Part shown: one piece after another, positions 35,170 through 43,961 of the stretch
Layout: each line of letters opens with the position of its first letter
How positions within the stretch are numbered: the first letter of the stretch is position 1
Origin: RGIG3178 sp942492795
GTDB lineage: Bacteria; Bacillota; Clostridia; Christensenellales; QAND01
Direction: 5' to 3'
NCBI GenBank assembly: GCA_942492795.1
Contig: OW818639.1
Coordinates: 1,612,001 to 1,676,000, forward strand
DNA length: 64,000 bases
Position numbers and translations under genes: made by a program
The notes under the pieces: generated by a model
The model's database searches: none
What the model was told of the DNA's origin: nothing
The model's input: the letters and a program-made list of their open reading frames with translations, nothing else

Positions 35170-36435
35170 TCAGGTGCCAAGGGAGGGGAATATCATACCC
35201 AAGATCAGGGTAATGGTCAATCCGATTAGGATGGCAATGGTCGTCCATCCGATAAAGTTTTGAACTTTGTTGTTTACGTAAGTGCCCATGACATCCTTTT
35301 TGTTTATGATGAGCATCATCGCCAAAAGCACGACCGGCAACAGAATGCCGTTGATTCGCTGCGACCACAAAGATATCTGAATCAAAGGAGCATTGGGCAA
35401 AAGGATGATGCTGGCGCTGATGACAATAATGATCGTGTACAGCCAGTAAAACTGGGGAGCTTCCTTCCATTTTTTATCAAGACCGGCTTCAAATCCAAAG
35501 GCTTCGCAGATATAGAAAGACACCGAGACGGGCAGGATGACTGCCGCGAACACTGACGCCACCAGAAGTCCGAAAGCGAACACCTGCGCGGCAAAAGGCC
35601 CTGCAAGCGGCTTCAACGCCTGTGCCGCGTCGCTGGCGGTGGTGATGACGACACCGTTTACATGCAGCGTGGACGCACAGGCGACCATGATGAAAAATGC
35701 CACGGTCACCGTTGCTACGCATCCGACGAATACATCGGCGATCGTGTATTTATAATCCTTCAGCTTCAGTCCTTTTTCAATGACGGAAGATTGAATGTAA
35801 AACTGCATCCATGGTGCGATCGTCGTACCGATAAGGCCGATGATGGTGGCGATCATTCCAAAGCTCAGGTTCATTTTGGGGTTGATGATGGCCGCTCCCA
35901 CTTCACCCCAATTCGGGTGGCCCATCAGAGCGGATACGATATAGGTCAGAAGGGCAAAACTGAGCACCAGAAATATACGTTCCGCTATTTTATAGGTTCC
36001 TCGCACAACCAGAATCCACACGATAAACGCCACGACGGGAACCGCTATATACTTGCTGACACCGAAGATCTGCATGGAACCGGCCACACCCGCGAATTCG
36101 GTGGTAGTGTTGCCGATGTCAGCCAACAATAAAAACAAGCATACAACAAAGGTCAGCTTGACGCCCGCATTTTCACGGATAAGGTCAGCGAGCCCTTTGC
36201 CTGTAACGATGCCCATGCGGGTATTCATTTCCTGCACGATAAACAACACGATAAACGCCGGTATCAGCGTCCATATAAGGTTGTAGCCATAGGTCGCGGC
36301 AGCGACGGAATAGGTTGTGATACCGCCGACGTCGTTGTCAACGCTGCCTGTTACGATGCCCGGGCCGAGCACTACCAAAAACAACAGAAGGTTTTTGACA
36401 AAGCGGGATTTTTTTAATTTTGCAAACAGTCCCAT
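35170..36435 (-). CDS. NRAMP-related divalent metal (probably Mg2+) transporter
   Basis: 421 residues, 11 helices. The fold is NRAMP: GPGIVTG starts helix 1. Where transition-metal NRAMPs have DPGN in helix 1, this protein reads D33-N-D-V-G-G. In helix 6 the Met-Pro-His core is I206-A-P-W-M210. The methionine that favours Mn/Fe is therefore missing. The same features are described for the NRAMP-related magnesium transporters (NRMT, studied from Eggerthella lenta). Magnesium as substrate is an inference, supported by the MgtE-like sensor gene 16 bases upstream in the same operon. GGAGG precedes the ATG. Confidence 0.82.
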   Translation of the reverse strand: MGLFAKLKKSRFVKNLLLFLVVLGPGIVTGSVDNDVGGITTYSVAAATYGYNLIWTLIPAFIVLFIVQEMNTRMGIVTGKGLADLIRENAGVKLTFVVCLFLLLADIGNTTTEFAGVAGSMQIFGVSKYIAVPVVAFIVWILVVRGTYKIAERIFLVLSFALLTYIVSALMGHPNWGEVGAAIINPKMNLSFGMIATIIGLIGTTIAPWMQFYIQSSVIEKGLKLKDYKYTIADVFVGCVATVTVAFFIMVACASTLHVNGVVITTASDAAQALKPLAGPFAAQVFAFGLLVASVFAAVILPVSVSFYICEAFGFEAGLDKKWKEAPQFYWLYTIIIVISASIILLPNAPLIQISLWSQRINGILLPVVLLAMMLIINKKDVMGTYVNNKVQNFIGWTTIAILIGLTITLILGMIFPSLGT

Positions 36436-36451
36436 GGATTCAATCCTCCTT

Positions 36452-37696
36452 TCATAGCCATTTCCTTCTGGATTTCAACAAATTGTACATGATGTCGTTG
36501 ATGATGACCATGCCGAGCATCAGGTTGTTGGCGTCCACAACGGGGATGGCAAGGAGGTTGTATTTTGCCACGATGTCATTGAGGGATTCGATCCTGTCCT
36601 CATCGTGGACATAGACCATATCGGTCTTCATGATGTCTTTTAGCAGTGTCTGAGGCTGTGCGATCACGATATCGCGCAGCGATACGATGCCCTCGAGTTT
36701 TCTCTGGTTATCGACGATATACAAATAATAGATCATATCGCTTTCGGGTTTGACTTCGCGCAGTATGCTAAGCGTTTCGTTCACCGTGTTCTGTGCATTG
36801 AAAGCGACATAGTCCGTGGTCATAAGAGATCCGACTTCGTTATCCTCATACTCCATCAGCTCACGGACTTCAAACGAGGCGGTAACTTCCATCTCGTTGA
36901 GGATCTCTTCGGCTTTTTCCTCACTGACCTCATCGAGGATATCGGCAACTTCGTCGGCAGGCATGATCTCCAAAAGATCCGCTATCTGTTCAATCGGCAT
37001 GCTGTCCAACAGGTTTTCGCGGGCGTCGCTTTCCATCTCTTCCAGAACATCGGCCGCTTTCTCCGAATCCAGAGAGCTGAAAACCTGAATCCTCGTGTTG
37101 CGGTCCATCACTTCCAGAATATCCGCCAAATCGGACGGGTGCAGTCGGTCCAGGTTGGTTGTTTCCTTGTTAAGCTTAATGCCGGAATCGATTCCGATGG
37201 CTTCCACATCGTCCCACAAGATCAGATGGCTGGAAACGGGAACTTTCAAGGGCTTGAAAATGTTGGACAGAAACGATGTCATGCCCAGTCTTCTTAGCAG
37301 GCCTTCGGCGCCGACGTCTACGGCCACCAAAGAGATGCCGTTCTGCGTTACGGCCATGTTGATATCGTTAACGCGTACAAGTTTATGACCGTTGACATCA
37401 ACGATTTGTCTGTCCAATACGTTGTGTTTCAGACTGAACAGCGATAAACCCTCCACAGAGAAAGGGCGCAGTTCGGTACATTCTATGATGTATCTGTTTT
37501 CGGGTTTGTAAACGGAAAAGGTGCTGAAATCGACGATGTCCTTTGAGCCGTTCGCAACGATTTCCGCGGCAACAATTTTTGGACGCAACGAAAAATCAGC
37601 ATAGAGGTCTTTAAGCCTGCCGATCACTTTGCCGTTTGCGTCAATGATTTTTTTGCCTGCAATATTGCTGAAGTAGAAAGTGGATACAGATTTCAT
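36452..37696 (-). CDS. PRC-barrel / MgtE-N / CBS-pair protein (putative Mg2+ sensor)
   Basis: 414 residues and no membrane helix. Order: PRC-barrel-like domain (about 1-75, FSNIAGKKIIDANGKVIG), a second PRC-like segment (about 95-160), MgtE N-terminal helical superfamily (about 190-290: HPSDLADILE, EKAADVLEEME, PADEVADILDEV) and two CBS domains (about 300-412). In MgtE channels the N plus CBS domains bind magnesium and lock the pore. Here the pore domain is absent, and an NRAMP-related transporter gene follows in its place. It probably gates or reports on that transporter. Its ribosome site lies inside a hairpin (37704-37723). Confidence 0.83.
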   Translation of the reverse strand: MKSVSTFYFSNIAGKKIIDANGKVIGRLKDLYADFSLRPKIVAAEIVANGSKDIVDFSTFSVYKPENRYIIECTELRPFSVEGLSLFSLKHNVLDRQIVDVNGHKLVRVNDINMAVTQNGISLVAVDVGAEGLLRRLGMTSFLSNIFKPLKVPVSSHLILWDDVEAIGIDSGIKLNKETTNLDRLHPSDLADILEVMDRNTRIQVFSSLDSEKAADVLEEMESDARENLLDSMPIEQIADLLEIMPADEVADILDEVSEEKAEEILNEMEVTASFEVRELMEYEDNEVGSLMTTDYVAFNAQNTVNETLSILREVKPESDMIYYLYIVDNQRKLEGIVSLRDIVIAQPQTLLKDIMKTDMVYVHDEDRIESLNDIVAKYNLLAIPVVDANNLMLGMVIINDIMYNLLKSRRKWL

Positions 37697-37703
37697 GTGC
37701 TAT

Positions 37704-37837
37704 CCCTCCTGTCTGTCAGAAGGAAAACGCACATCATTACACTAAACCGCTAAAGTCAGTTGAGCGCCATGGCATTTGTCCTTCCGCATATTGGTCATCC
37801 TACTACCTGTAGGGTCTCCTTCCACAGGAACTCAACT
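37704..37837 (-). promoter_or_regulatory. Structured 5' leader of the NRMT/MgtE-N operon (candidate riboswitch)
   Basis: On the minus strand a perfect 7-bp stem AGTTGAG/CTCAACT (37831-37837 with 37758-37764) encloses 66 bases containing small hairpins: TTCC-TGT-GGAA, CCTAC-AGGTA-GTAGG, and GCCATGGC. Further down, CCTTCTG pairs with CAGGAGG (37704-37723) and hides the ribosome site. The layout is that of a ligand-binding RNA with translational output. The stretch GUUGAGUUCCUGU recalls the GGUGAGGCUCCU box of the M-box magnesium riboswitch, but the rest does not line up well, so the class is left open. Confidence 0.5.
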
Positions 37838-38378
37838 CCTTCTTATCAAAATATGATTCCGCCAATGCAGCGGCAACTGTTTTTGGGAAAAATATTCGTT
37901 GTATCCCATGAGTATTGTAGAACGCAATGCTGCAATTTGTCAAATACTATCCGATATTTTCGACAGATTATTTATTAATTTCGGACGGTTAGCCGCTTGT
38001 TTATCCGAAAAAGCGCCAATTGTATCAAAATAGTAGATTGCAGCTCGGTAAATCGCAGTATTTTAAAGCCATGCGCTGAATATCTCAAAACAAAACATAG
38101 GATCACACTTTCTGAATCCCATTGTAAAATCACGCTTGAAAATGTCCGGGCTGCCAAGGACAAGGCCGGTTTGGGATCGACTGAGCATGAAATAAGTATT
38201 GTCAAGAGAAGGTAAACTCCCGGTCAGAAACAGGTCAAATTTGAGGGAATCCCTTGAAATAGCCTGTAAACTATGAGAAAATAATTTGAAAAATTTAATT
38301 GCCGAAGAGGCATATGCGTTCTGATTTCTTATATAAATTTGGGATTAAACCTTCAAAATTGAAAGGAGTTGGCTAAGC
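37838..38378. other. Intergenic region between divergent NRMT operon and hppA
   Basis: About 540 bases with no convincing gene. It must contain both divergent promoters. AAAGGAG at 38361-38367 is the hppA ribosome site. The middle part is A/T-rich and shows no repeat or recognised RNA. Confidence 0.5.
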
Positions 38379-40436
38379 ATGGATAATCTGTTGTTGTTTG
38401 AGATTATCGGCATCCTCGTTGCCCTACTGGCATTTGCGGTAGCGGCGTATTTTTATGTTTGGGTCAAAAAGCTGCCCGGCGGAGACCCGGCCCTAGAGAA
38501 CATCGGCTTAATGATCAAGAAGGGTGCAAGGACATTTTTACGAAGAGAATATAGGGTTTTATCTTACTTTGTAGGCGTTGTTGCGATCCTCATTCTTGTG
38601 TTCCTTCCAAAGCCTGTGTGGGGCCAGGGAGCCAATTTTGTCGACAACCTCATTATGGCGCTGGCCTACATCGCGGGTTCGGTATTTTCCGGATTTGCCG
38701 GTAAAATAGGCATCGAGGTTGCTACTATTGCGAACGTGAAGGCTGCCGTTGCTGCAAAGAGCGGCATCGGCAAAGCATTCTCTGCCGGTTTCCGCGGCGG
38801 CGCTGTCATGGGAATGGCTGTTGTAGGCGCGAGCTTGCTGGGCACTTCGCTGCTTCTTCTTTTAACAAATGACATCAACGCAGTTCTTGGATTCTCCTTT
38901 GGCGCTTCTACACTGGCTCTTTTTGCCAAGGCCGGTGGCGGTATCTTTACAAAGACTGCGGATATCTCTGCGGATCTTGTCGGCAAAGTTGAACTGGGCA
39001 TCGATGAAGACGACCCGAGAAACCCTGCCGTTATTGCCGATAACGTCGGTGATAATGTTGGCGACGTGGCTGGCATGGGTGCGGATCTGTTCGATTCCAA
39101 TATCGCTGCCATCGTAGCTGCCATCATCATGGGTGTTGCACTCAAGAAGGTGGACATGATCCTCTGTTATTCAGCCATGGGGCTTCTGGCGTCCATCGTC
39201 GGTGTCTTGGTTTCCAAAATCGGTCAAGACGGGGATCCCGGCAAGGCATTAAACCGGGGTACATACATCACAACGGCTTTGTATGCTCTGCTCACAGCAG
39301 GGGCAACAATCGTCTTTGGGTATCAATGGCAAATTTGGGGCGCCGCTGTTGTCGGCCTTCTTGTGGGCGTTCTGATCGGACTTACAACGGATTACTTTAC
39401 CAATGATGCAAAAAAACCCGTACAGAACGTTGCCAAAGCAAGTGCAACCGGGCCGGCTTTTACCATCCTTGGCGGTTTTAGTTACGGACTGTTGAGCGTT
39501 TTGCCCGCACTAATCGGCATCGGTGTATCCGCTTTTACGGCTTACACCCTCTGTGCGCCGCTTGGGGAAGGGTATGCGATGTTTGGCATCGGCATGGCTG
39601 CTTTGGGTATGCTCTCCATCGTCGGCATGATCGTTTCCAACGACGCCTATGGCCCCATCGTGGACAATTCCCGTGGCCTTGCCGAAATGGGACATATGGG
39701 TGAAGAGGTCATTCGGATATCGGATGAATTGGATTCGGCGGGCAATACCGTGAAAGCCATCACCAAAGGATTTTCCATCGGCGCTGCCGGGCTTACGGTC
39801 ATCGCGCTGTTGGGGGCATTCCAGGAAACGGTCAAGACCTTAACAGGTATAACGATCGTTTTTGATATTATGAATCCGCTTGTATTCTTTGGAATGCTTG
39901 TCGGACTTGCAATACCCGCGGTGTTCTCCGCCATGCTGATTTTGGGCGTAACGCGCAACGCGCAACGTATGGTCCAGGAGATCCACCGGCAGTTTGAGGA
40001 GATCCCGGGATTGAAAGAGGGCAAAGAAGGGGTTATGCCCGAATACGAGAAGTGCATTGACATCGCTACCATCGGTGCGATCAAGGAATTGGTTCCGGCC
40101 GGATTGATGGCGATACTCATAACGCTTGCCGTTGGATTTATCGGCGGCGTAACAGCCATCGGCGGATTCTTGACGGGCAACATCATGTCCGGCTTGCTGC
40201 TGGCGCTGCTGATGAGCAATTCCGGCGGATTATGGGATAATTCCAAAAAGTATATTGAAGCAGGGCACTTTGGCGGCAAGGGAAGCGATGCGCATAAAGC
40301 GGCCGTCATCGGCGACACGGTTGGCGATCCGTTTAAGGACACGTCGGGACCGTCCATCAACACACAAATTACGGTGGTTTCCCTTGTGGCAAACCTGGCA
40401 GCCGTGTTGTTCATCGCCGTCTCCGTGTTCAAATAA
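38379..40436 (+). CDS. hppA: Membrane-bound ion-translocating pyrophosphatase
   Basis: 685 residues, about 16 helices. The substrate site is intact: DDPRNPAVIADNVGDNVGD, and in the C-terminal part KAAVIGDTVGDPFKDTSGPS. At the position that decides potassium dependence the motif is GNTVKAITKG with Lys459; potassium-dependent enzymes have Ala there. This predicts a potassium-independent, proton-pumping enzyme (known sodium-pumping members are potassium-dependent). It uses PPi from biosynthesis to energise the membrane, which fits an energy-limited anaerobe. AAAGGAG precedes the ATG. Confidence 0.94.
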   Translation: MDNLLLFEIIGILVALLAFAVAAYFYVWVKKLPGGDPALENIGLMIKKGARTFLRREYRVLSYFVGVVAILILVFLPKPVWGQGANFVDNLIMALAYIAGSVFSGFAGKIGIEVATIANVKAAVAAKSGIGKAFSAGFRGGAVMGMAVVGASLLGTSLLLLLTNDINAVLGFSFGASTLALFAKAGGGIFTKTADISADLVGKVELGIDEDDPRNPAVIADNVGDNVGDVAGMGADLFDSNIAAIVAAIIMGVALKKVDMILCYSAMGLLASIVGVLVSKIGQDGDPGKALNRGTYITTALYALLTAGATIVFGYQWQIWGAAVVGLLVGVLIGLTTDYFTNDAKKPVQNVAKASATGPAFTILGGFSYGLLSVLPALIGIGVSAFTAYTLCAPLGEGYAMFGIGMAALGMLSIVGMIVSNDAYGPIVDNSRGLAEMGHMGEEVIRISDELDSAGNTVKAITKGFSIGAAGLTVIALLGAFQETVKTLTGITIVFDIMNPLVFFGMLVGLAIPAVFSAMLILGVTRNAQRMVQEIHRQFEEIPGLKEGKEGVMPEYEKCIDIATIGAIKELVPAGLMAILITLAVGFIGGVTAIGGFLTGNIMSGLLLALLMSNSGGLWDNSKKYIEAGHFGGKGSDAHKAAVIGDTVGDPFKDTSGPSINTQITVVSLVANLAAVLFIAVSVFK

Positions 40437-40506
40437 CACAAATCGGATAATAAGGAAGAAACCATCTTAGAATCGAACAACCTTTTAAGAGGACATTGAC
40501 TCGAAG

Positions 40507-40545
40507 AAACCCTCTGCCGTTAAAAAACGACAGAGGGTTTTTAAT
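40507..40545 (+). terminator. Terminator after hppA
   Basis: AAACCCTCTG and CAGAGGGTTT form a strong stem followed by TTTAATAA; the A run on the other side lets it also serve the convergent GGDEF gene. Confidence 0.85.
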
Positions 40546-40587
40546 AAGGCCCGTACGTCAACCTATCATACCCCTGATGGGATACGG

Positions 40588-41679
40588 TCATTCGCTACAT
40601 CGGACGTTGTTCTTGTTCTGCAGCTTTGCTGCATATAGGAGGGCATCGGCTTTTTGTATCAGTTCTTTGACCGACGACTCGCAACTCATCTCCACGACAC
40701 CAAAGCTGCATGTAACGCCATACTTCTTGAGAACTTCATTTTCCTCGATGGATCTACGGATTCGCTCCGAATAAACGACGGCATCCCCGAGCTTGATGCA
40801 GGGCAAGAGCAAAACAAACTCATCTCCGCCCCAACGGGCAATAACATCTTCCTTTCGTGATTGGGCGGCAATAAGCTTGGACAGATCTACCAGCACGGTG
40901 TCGCCGGCCAAATGACCATGTACGTCATTGATCTGTTTTAGCCCGTCCACATCCACGAAAACAAGGCAAAGGCTCAGCGTATGCCTATGGCAGAAATCGA
41001 TCCACTTGACAGCTTCCTCCTCCAACTTTTGCCGGTTGAACGTCAGGGTCAAATGGTCGGTATAACCGATGTACTCCAATTGAGTTTTTGCAACGTATTC
41101 GTTGTATTGATGCCTTTCGGCGTTTTGTACAACGATGGCACACAGCGCGATATCAATTGCCAAGTACACAGCCGTCGCTGCTGCAAAGGACGCAACGACT
41201 GTTGTATAAAGCATGATGTATGCCAGATAGCAAATAGCGCCGAATACCGAAATACCTATCATATTTCGCAGTCTATTCGGGATGAGGAAAATGGAGATCG
41301 TTATTGTTATGATCCCAAGCGTTTGAATGTACATATTGGGATCATTGTACCGGCTAAGCACAAAAAGGAAAATGGAAAGAGCAAACAATTCACAACACGA
41401 AACGATGCGGCACAGCGTGCGGAAGGATTCAATTCGCTTGAGCTGAAAAAAGAGTGCAACTAAAGTGAGCGTAAAAAGAATACGCAAAACGATTATGAGG
41501 ATATTGGACGGAGCAGTGACATGCATCAGATCCGGAACGAGGAGAAACAAATTAAACAAAGCAAATATAAAAACAAATGCATCCATTTGCTTTTTTGAAA
41601 CTGCAAACTTATACAGTGCGTAAGATTCTGCCAAATCGGGAAAGGGGTTGCTATTCGCTTCATAAGGAATGACAGCCAT
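40588..41679 (-). CDS. Membrane diguanylate cyclase (GGDEF)
   Basis: 363 residues. About six helices (35-190) without a recognised sensor fold, then a GGDEF domain. The active motif is RWGGDEF, and the inhibitory I-site RKED lies five residues before it, so product feedback is likely. It makes cyclic di-GMP. GAGGTGAT precedes the ATG. It is a single gene, convergent with hppA, and the second cyclic di-GMP gene of the window. Confidence 0.9.
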   Translation of the reverse strand: MAVIPYEANSNPFPDLAESYALYKFAVSKKQMDAFVFIFALFNLFLLVPDLMHVTAPSNILIIVLRILFTLTLVALFFQLKRIESFRTLCRIVSCCELFALSIFLFVLSRYNDPNMYIQTLGIITITISIFLIPNRLRNMIGISVFGAICYLAYIMLYTTVVASFAAATAVYLAIDIALCAIVVQNAERHQYNEYVAKTQLEYIGYTDHLTLTFNRQKLEEEAVKWIDFCHRHTLSLCLVFVDVDGLKQINDVHGHLAGDTVLVDLSKLIAAQSRKEDVIARWGGDEFVLLLPCIKLGDAVVYSERIRRSIEENEVLKKYGVTCSFGVVEMSCESSVKELIQKADALLYAAKLQNKNNVRCSE

Positions 41680-42021
41680 ATAGAGATCACCTCAAAACAA
41701 TACGTCACATCCGGTAGAGTGCCAAAGCAGGCAAAAGCGAGTAGGGAAGTATATCTAAAAGCTGCATACGTTATTATTTCGCAGCCAGCATGCGATAGTA
41801 TTATAATGATGCATTACTATATCATGTTTATGTATTGTTTACAATATACAGATTGCACAAATGCAATAAAAGTTTCATTAGATGCTGTTTGGAAATACCA
41901 AAAATGCTTTACAATCAAATGCCGGTTTGGAAGAGCATTCAGAGCACCCTTTTGTTTTTGATGCCAGATGATTATAATAGAGCGCATAGGGTCGAAAAAG
42001 ATAAAATCCCGGAGGATAAAG
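41680..42021. other. Intergenic region before the threonine aldolase gene
   Basis: About 340 A/T-rich bases without a convincing gene. A perfect TATAAT at 41973-41978 with a weak -35 (TTTGTT, 41951-41956) may be the aldolase promoter; GGAGG at 42011 is its ribosome site. Confidence 0.45.
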
Positions 42022-43056
42022 ATGATCCGTTTTAATTGTGATTACAGTGAAGGTGCGCACCCAACGGTTTTGGATATGCTTTTAAAGACCAACATGGTGC
42101 AGACTGCCGGATATGGTGAAGATGCCTATTGTGTGCAGGCAGCACAGCGCATCAAGGATCTTTGCGGGAATATGGATGTGGACGTCCATTTCCTTGTGGG
42201 GGGTACGCAGACGAATATGACATTTATCGCTTCTGCACTGCGCCCCCATCAGGGAGTTCTCGCGGCTGATACCGGGCACATCAACACTCACGAGAGCGGC
42301 GCGATTGAGGCGACCGGACATAAGGTGCTGATTCTTCCGAATACAGATGGCAAAATAACCGCACAACAGATTCAAAACGCGTATGATGAGCACTTTCATG
42401 ATGCGAATCATGAGCATATCGTTCAGCCTAAACTCGTCTATTTGTCAAACGCTACGGAAATGGGATCGATTTATACAGACACCGAAATGAAGGCCATCAG
42501 CGCAGTATGCCGCAAAAATAGCCTGATTCTGTATATGGATGGCGCACGGCTGGGCGTTGCGTTGTGCGCGGACGGCAATGACTTAACCCTTGAGGCAATC
42601 GCGAAATACTGTGACGCCTTTTATATCGGCGGCACCAAAAACGGCATGCTTTTCGGGGAAGCACTGGTTATATGCAATGAGAATCTGAAGGAGGATTTTC
42701 GCTACATCATCAAACAGAAGGGTGGCATGCTGGCGAAGGGAAGGCTGCTGGGCGTTCAGTTTCTGGCAGTGTTGGAGGACGGTCTCTTTTTTAAAATGGC
42801 AAAGTATGCCAATCAAATGGCAATGTTGATCCGAAACGCATGCATTCAAAAGGGATATTCTTTCTTGTCGCCATCCCTGACGAACCAACAGTTTCCGATA
42901 CTTCCCAATAAACTATTGGATGAATTGAAAAAAAACTTTGAATTCAGTTTTTGGCAAAAAATCGATGATGACCATAGTGCCGTTCGTTTTTGTACAAGCT
43001 GGGCGACACAACTGGATGATGTGCTTGAATTGGTCGCCGATATCAGCCGATTTTAA
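42022..43056 (+). CDS. Threonine aldolase-like PLP enzyme (beta-eliminating lyase family)
   Basis: 344 residues of aminotransferase fold I. The PLP lysine is Lys206 in YIGGTKNGM; LVGGTQTNM holds the phosphate, and YMDGARLG has the Asp that contacts the pyridine nitrogen. NCDYSEGAHPTVL is the typical start for the low-specificity L-threonine aldolase branch. It should split threonine or allo-threonine to glycine and acetaldehyde; related lyases are not excluded. GGAGG precedes the ATG at 42022. Confidence 0.87.
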   Translation: MIRFNCDYSEGAHPTVLDMLLKTNMVQTAGYGEDAYCVQAAQRIKDLCGNMDVDVHFLVGGTQTNMTFIASALRPHQGVLAADTGHINTHESGAIEATGHKVLILPNTDGKITAQQIQNAYDEHFHDANHEHIVQPKLVYLSNATEMGSIYTDTEMKAISAVCRKNSLILYMDGARLGVALCADGNDLTLEAIAKYCDAFYIGGTKNGMLFGEALVICNENLKEDFRYIIKQKGGMLAKGRLLGVQFLAVLEDGLFFKMAKYANQMAMLIRNACIQKGYSFLSPSLTNQQFPILPNKLLDELKKNFEFSFWQKIDDDHSAVRFCTSWATQLDDVLELVADISRF

Positions 43057-43126
43057 CGGAACACGCTAAAAACTAAAACGTCACTTTCAAAAGATACTTT
43101 TTCATCATAAGAACAGGAGCCTAAAG

Positions 43127-43165
43127 AAGTGAAACCGGTTCACTATACAACCGATTTCACTTTTT
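43127..43165. terminator. Terminator overlapping the end of the sugar transferase gene
   Basis: AAGTGAAACCGGTT and AACCGATTTCACTT form a 14-base stem with one mismatch, followed by TTTTT on the plus strand. It ends the aldolase transcript and lies partly within the 3' end of the minus-strand gene (stop at 43143). Confidence 0.75.
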
Positions 43166-43943
43166 CCGTTATAAGCGTTGGAGTCTCAATATTATAATTC
43201 TCGATCGTATAAACAGTGGCGGCTTCGGCATGGATAACCGGGTCGGCGTCTTGCTTGCGATAGATCTTCGTTTGCTGATGGCCTTCAATAAAGCCTTTGT
43301 GTGTCAATACGATAATAAACGAACGCATCAGGATGTTAGCATCGATCGAAAGGCCAAAATGATTCAAATAGTACTCGTCATACTTTACCTTTTGAAGCGG
43401 CGTCAACAGATCTCTGCCATTGATTTGGGCATAGCCCGTCAATCCGGGTTTGACGGCATAGATGCCCTTTTTCATGCGCATGGCATGAATATCCTTCTCA
43501 TTGACGATAAGCGGCCTTGGGCCAACGATGCTCATGTCTCCTTTTAGAACATTGATGAACTGCGGGAACTCGTCGATGCTGGTTTTGCGCAAGAATCTGC
43601 CGATCTTCGTGATGTACATATCGGAATCCGTGAACTCCGCGGATGAAATCTCAGTAGGGGCTTTAGAGCTCATGGTACGGAATTTGTAAATCGTGATAAG
43701 CTTACCGTTCTTTCCGACCCGCTGTTGACGAAAGAACACGGGACCATCTTTTTCCAAAAGGATCAGAATAATGAAGACAAGACTTATTGGGGATGACAAG
43801 ACAAGAAACATTGCGGAAAAAAGAATATCCAAAAGCCTCTTGATCGGCAAATACACCAACTGCCACGCAGAAAATGAGATTTCCTTTGTTGAGATAGGAT
43901 CTTCCCAATACCGACCATGCCTTTTGACATCATACAGTTTCAT
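43143..43943 (-). CDS. Undecaprenyl-phosphate sugar-1-phosphate transferase (initiating)
   Basis: 266 residues. One N-terminal hydrophobic segment (about 38-62), then the bacterial sugar transferase domain with FRQQRVGKNGK, YKFRTM, IDEFPQ and GDMSIVGPRP, and KPGLTGYAQINGR. The short form without extra N-terminal helices resembles PglC/WbaP catalytic cores. It loads the first sugar phosphate on undecaprenyl phosphate on the inner membrane face and so starts the repeat unit made by the genes downstream on the opposite strand. It follows the LCP gene by 18 bases and is likely co-transcribed with it. Confidence 0.9.
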   Translation of the reverse strand: MKLYDVKRHGRYWEDPISTKEISFSAWQLVYLPIKRLLDILFSAMFLVLSSPISLVFIILILLEKDGPVFFRQQRVGKNGKLITIYKFRTMSSKAPTEISSAEFTDSDMYITKIGRFLRKTSIDEFPQFINVLKGDMSIVGPRPLIVNEKDIHAMRMKKGIYAVKPGLTGYAQINGRDLLTPLQKVKYDEYYLNHFGLSIDANILMRSFIIVLTHKGFIEGHQQTKIYRKQDADPVIHAEAATVYTIENYNIETPTLITEKVKSVV

Positions 43944-43961
43944 AGTTCCCCCAACACTCGC

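Noticed and set aside
35170..36435. Manganese/iron transporter MntH
   Set aside because: DPGN in helix 1 and the Met-Pro-His core in helix 6 are missing, and the operon partner is a magnesium-type sensor.
37758..37837. Assignment of the leader as a standard M-box riboswitch
   Set aside because: Only a short stretch resembles the M-box; the other conserved boxes could not be aligned by eye, so it was left as an unclassified candidate.
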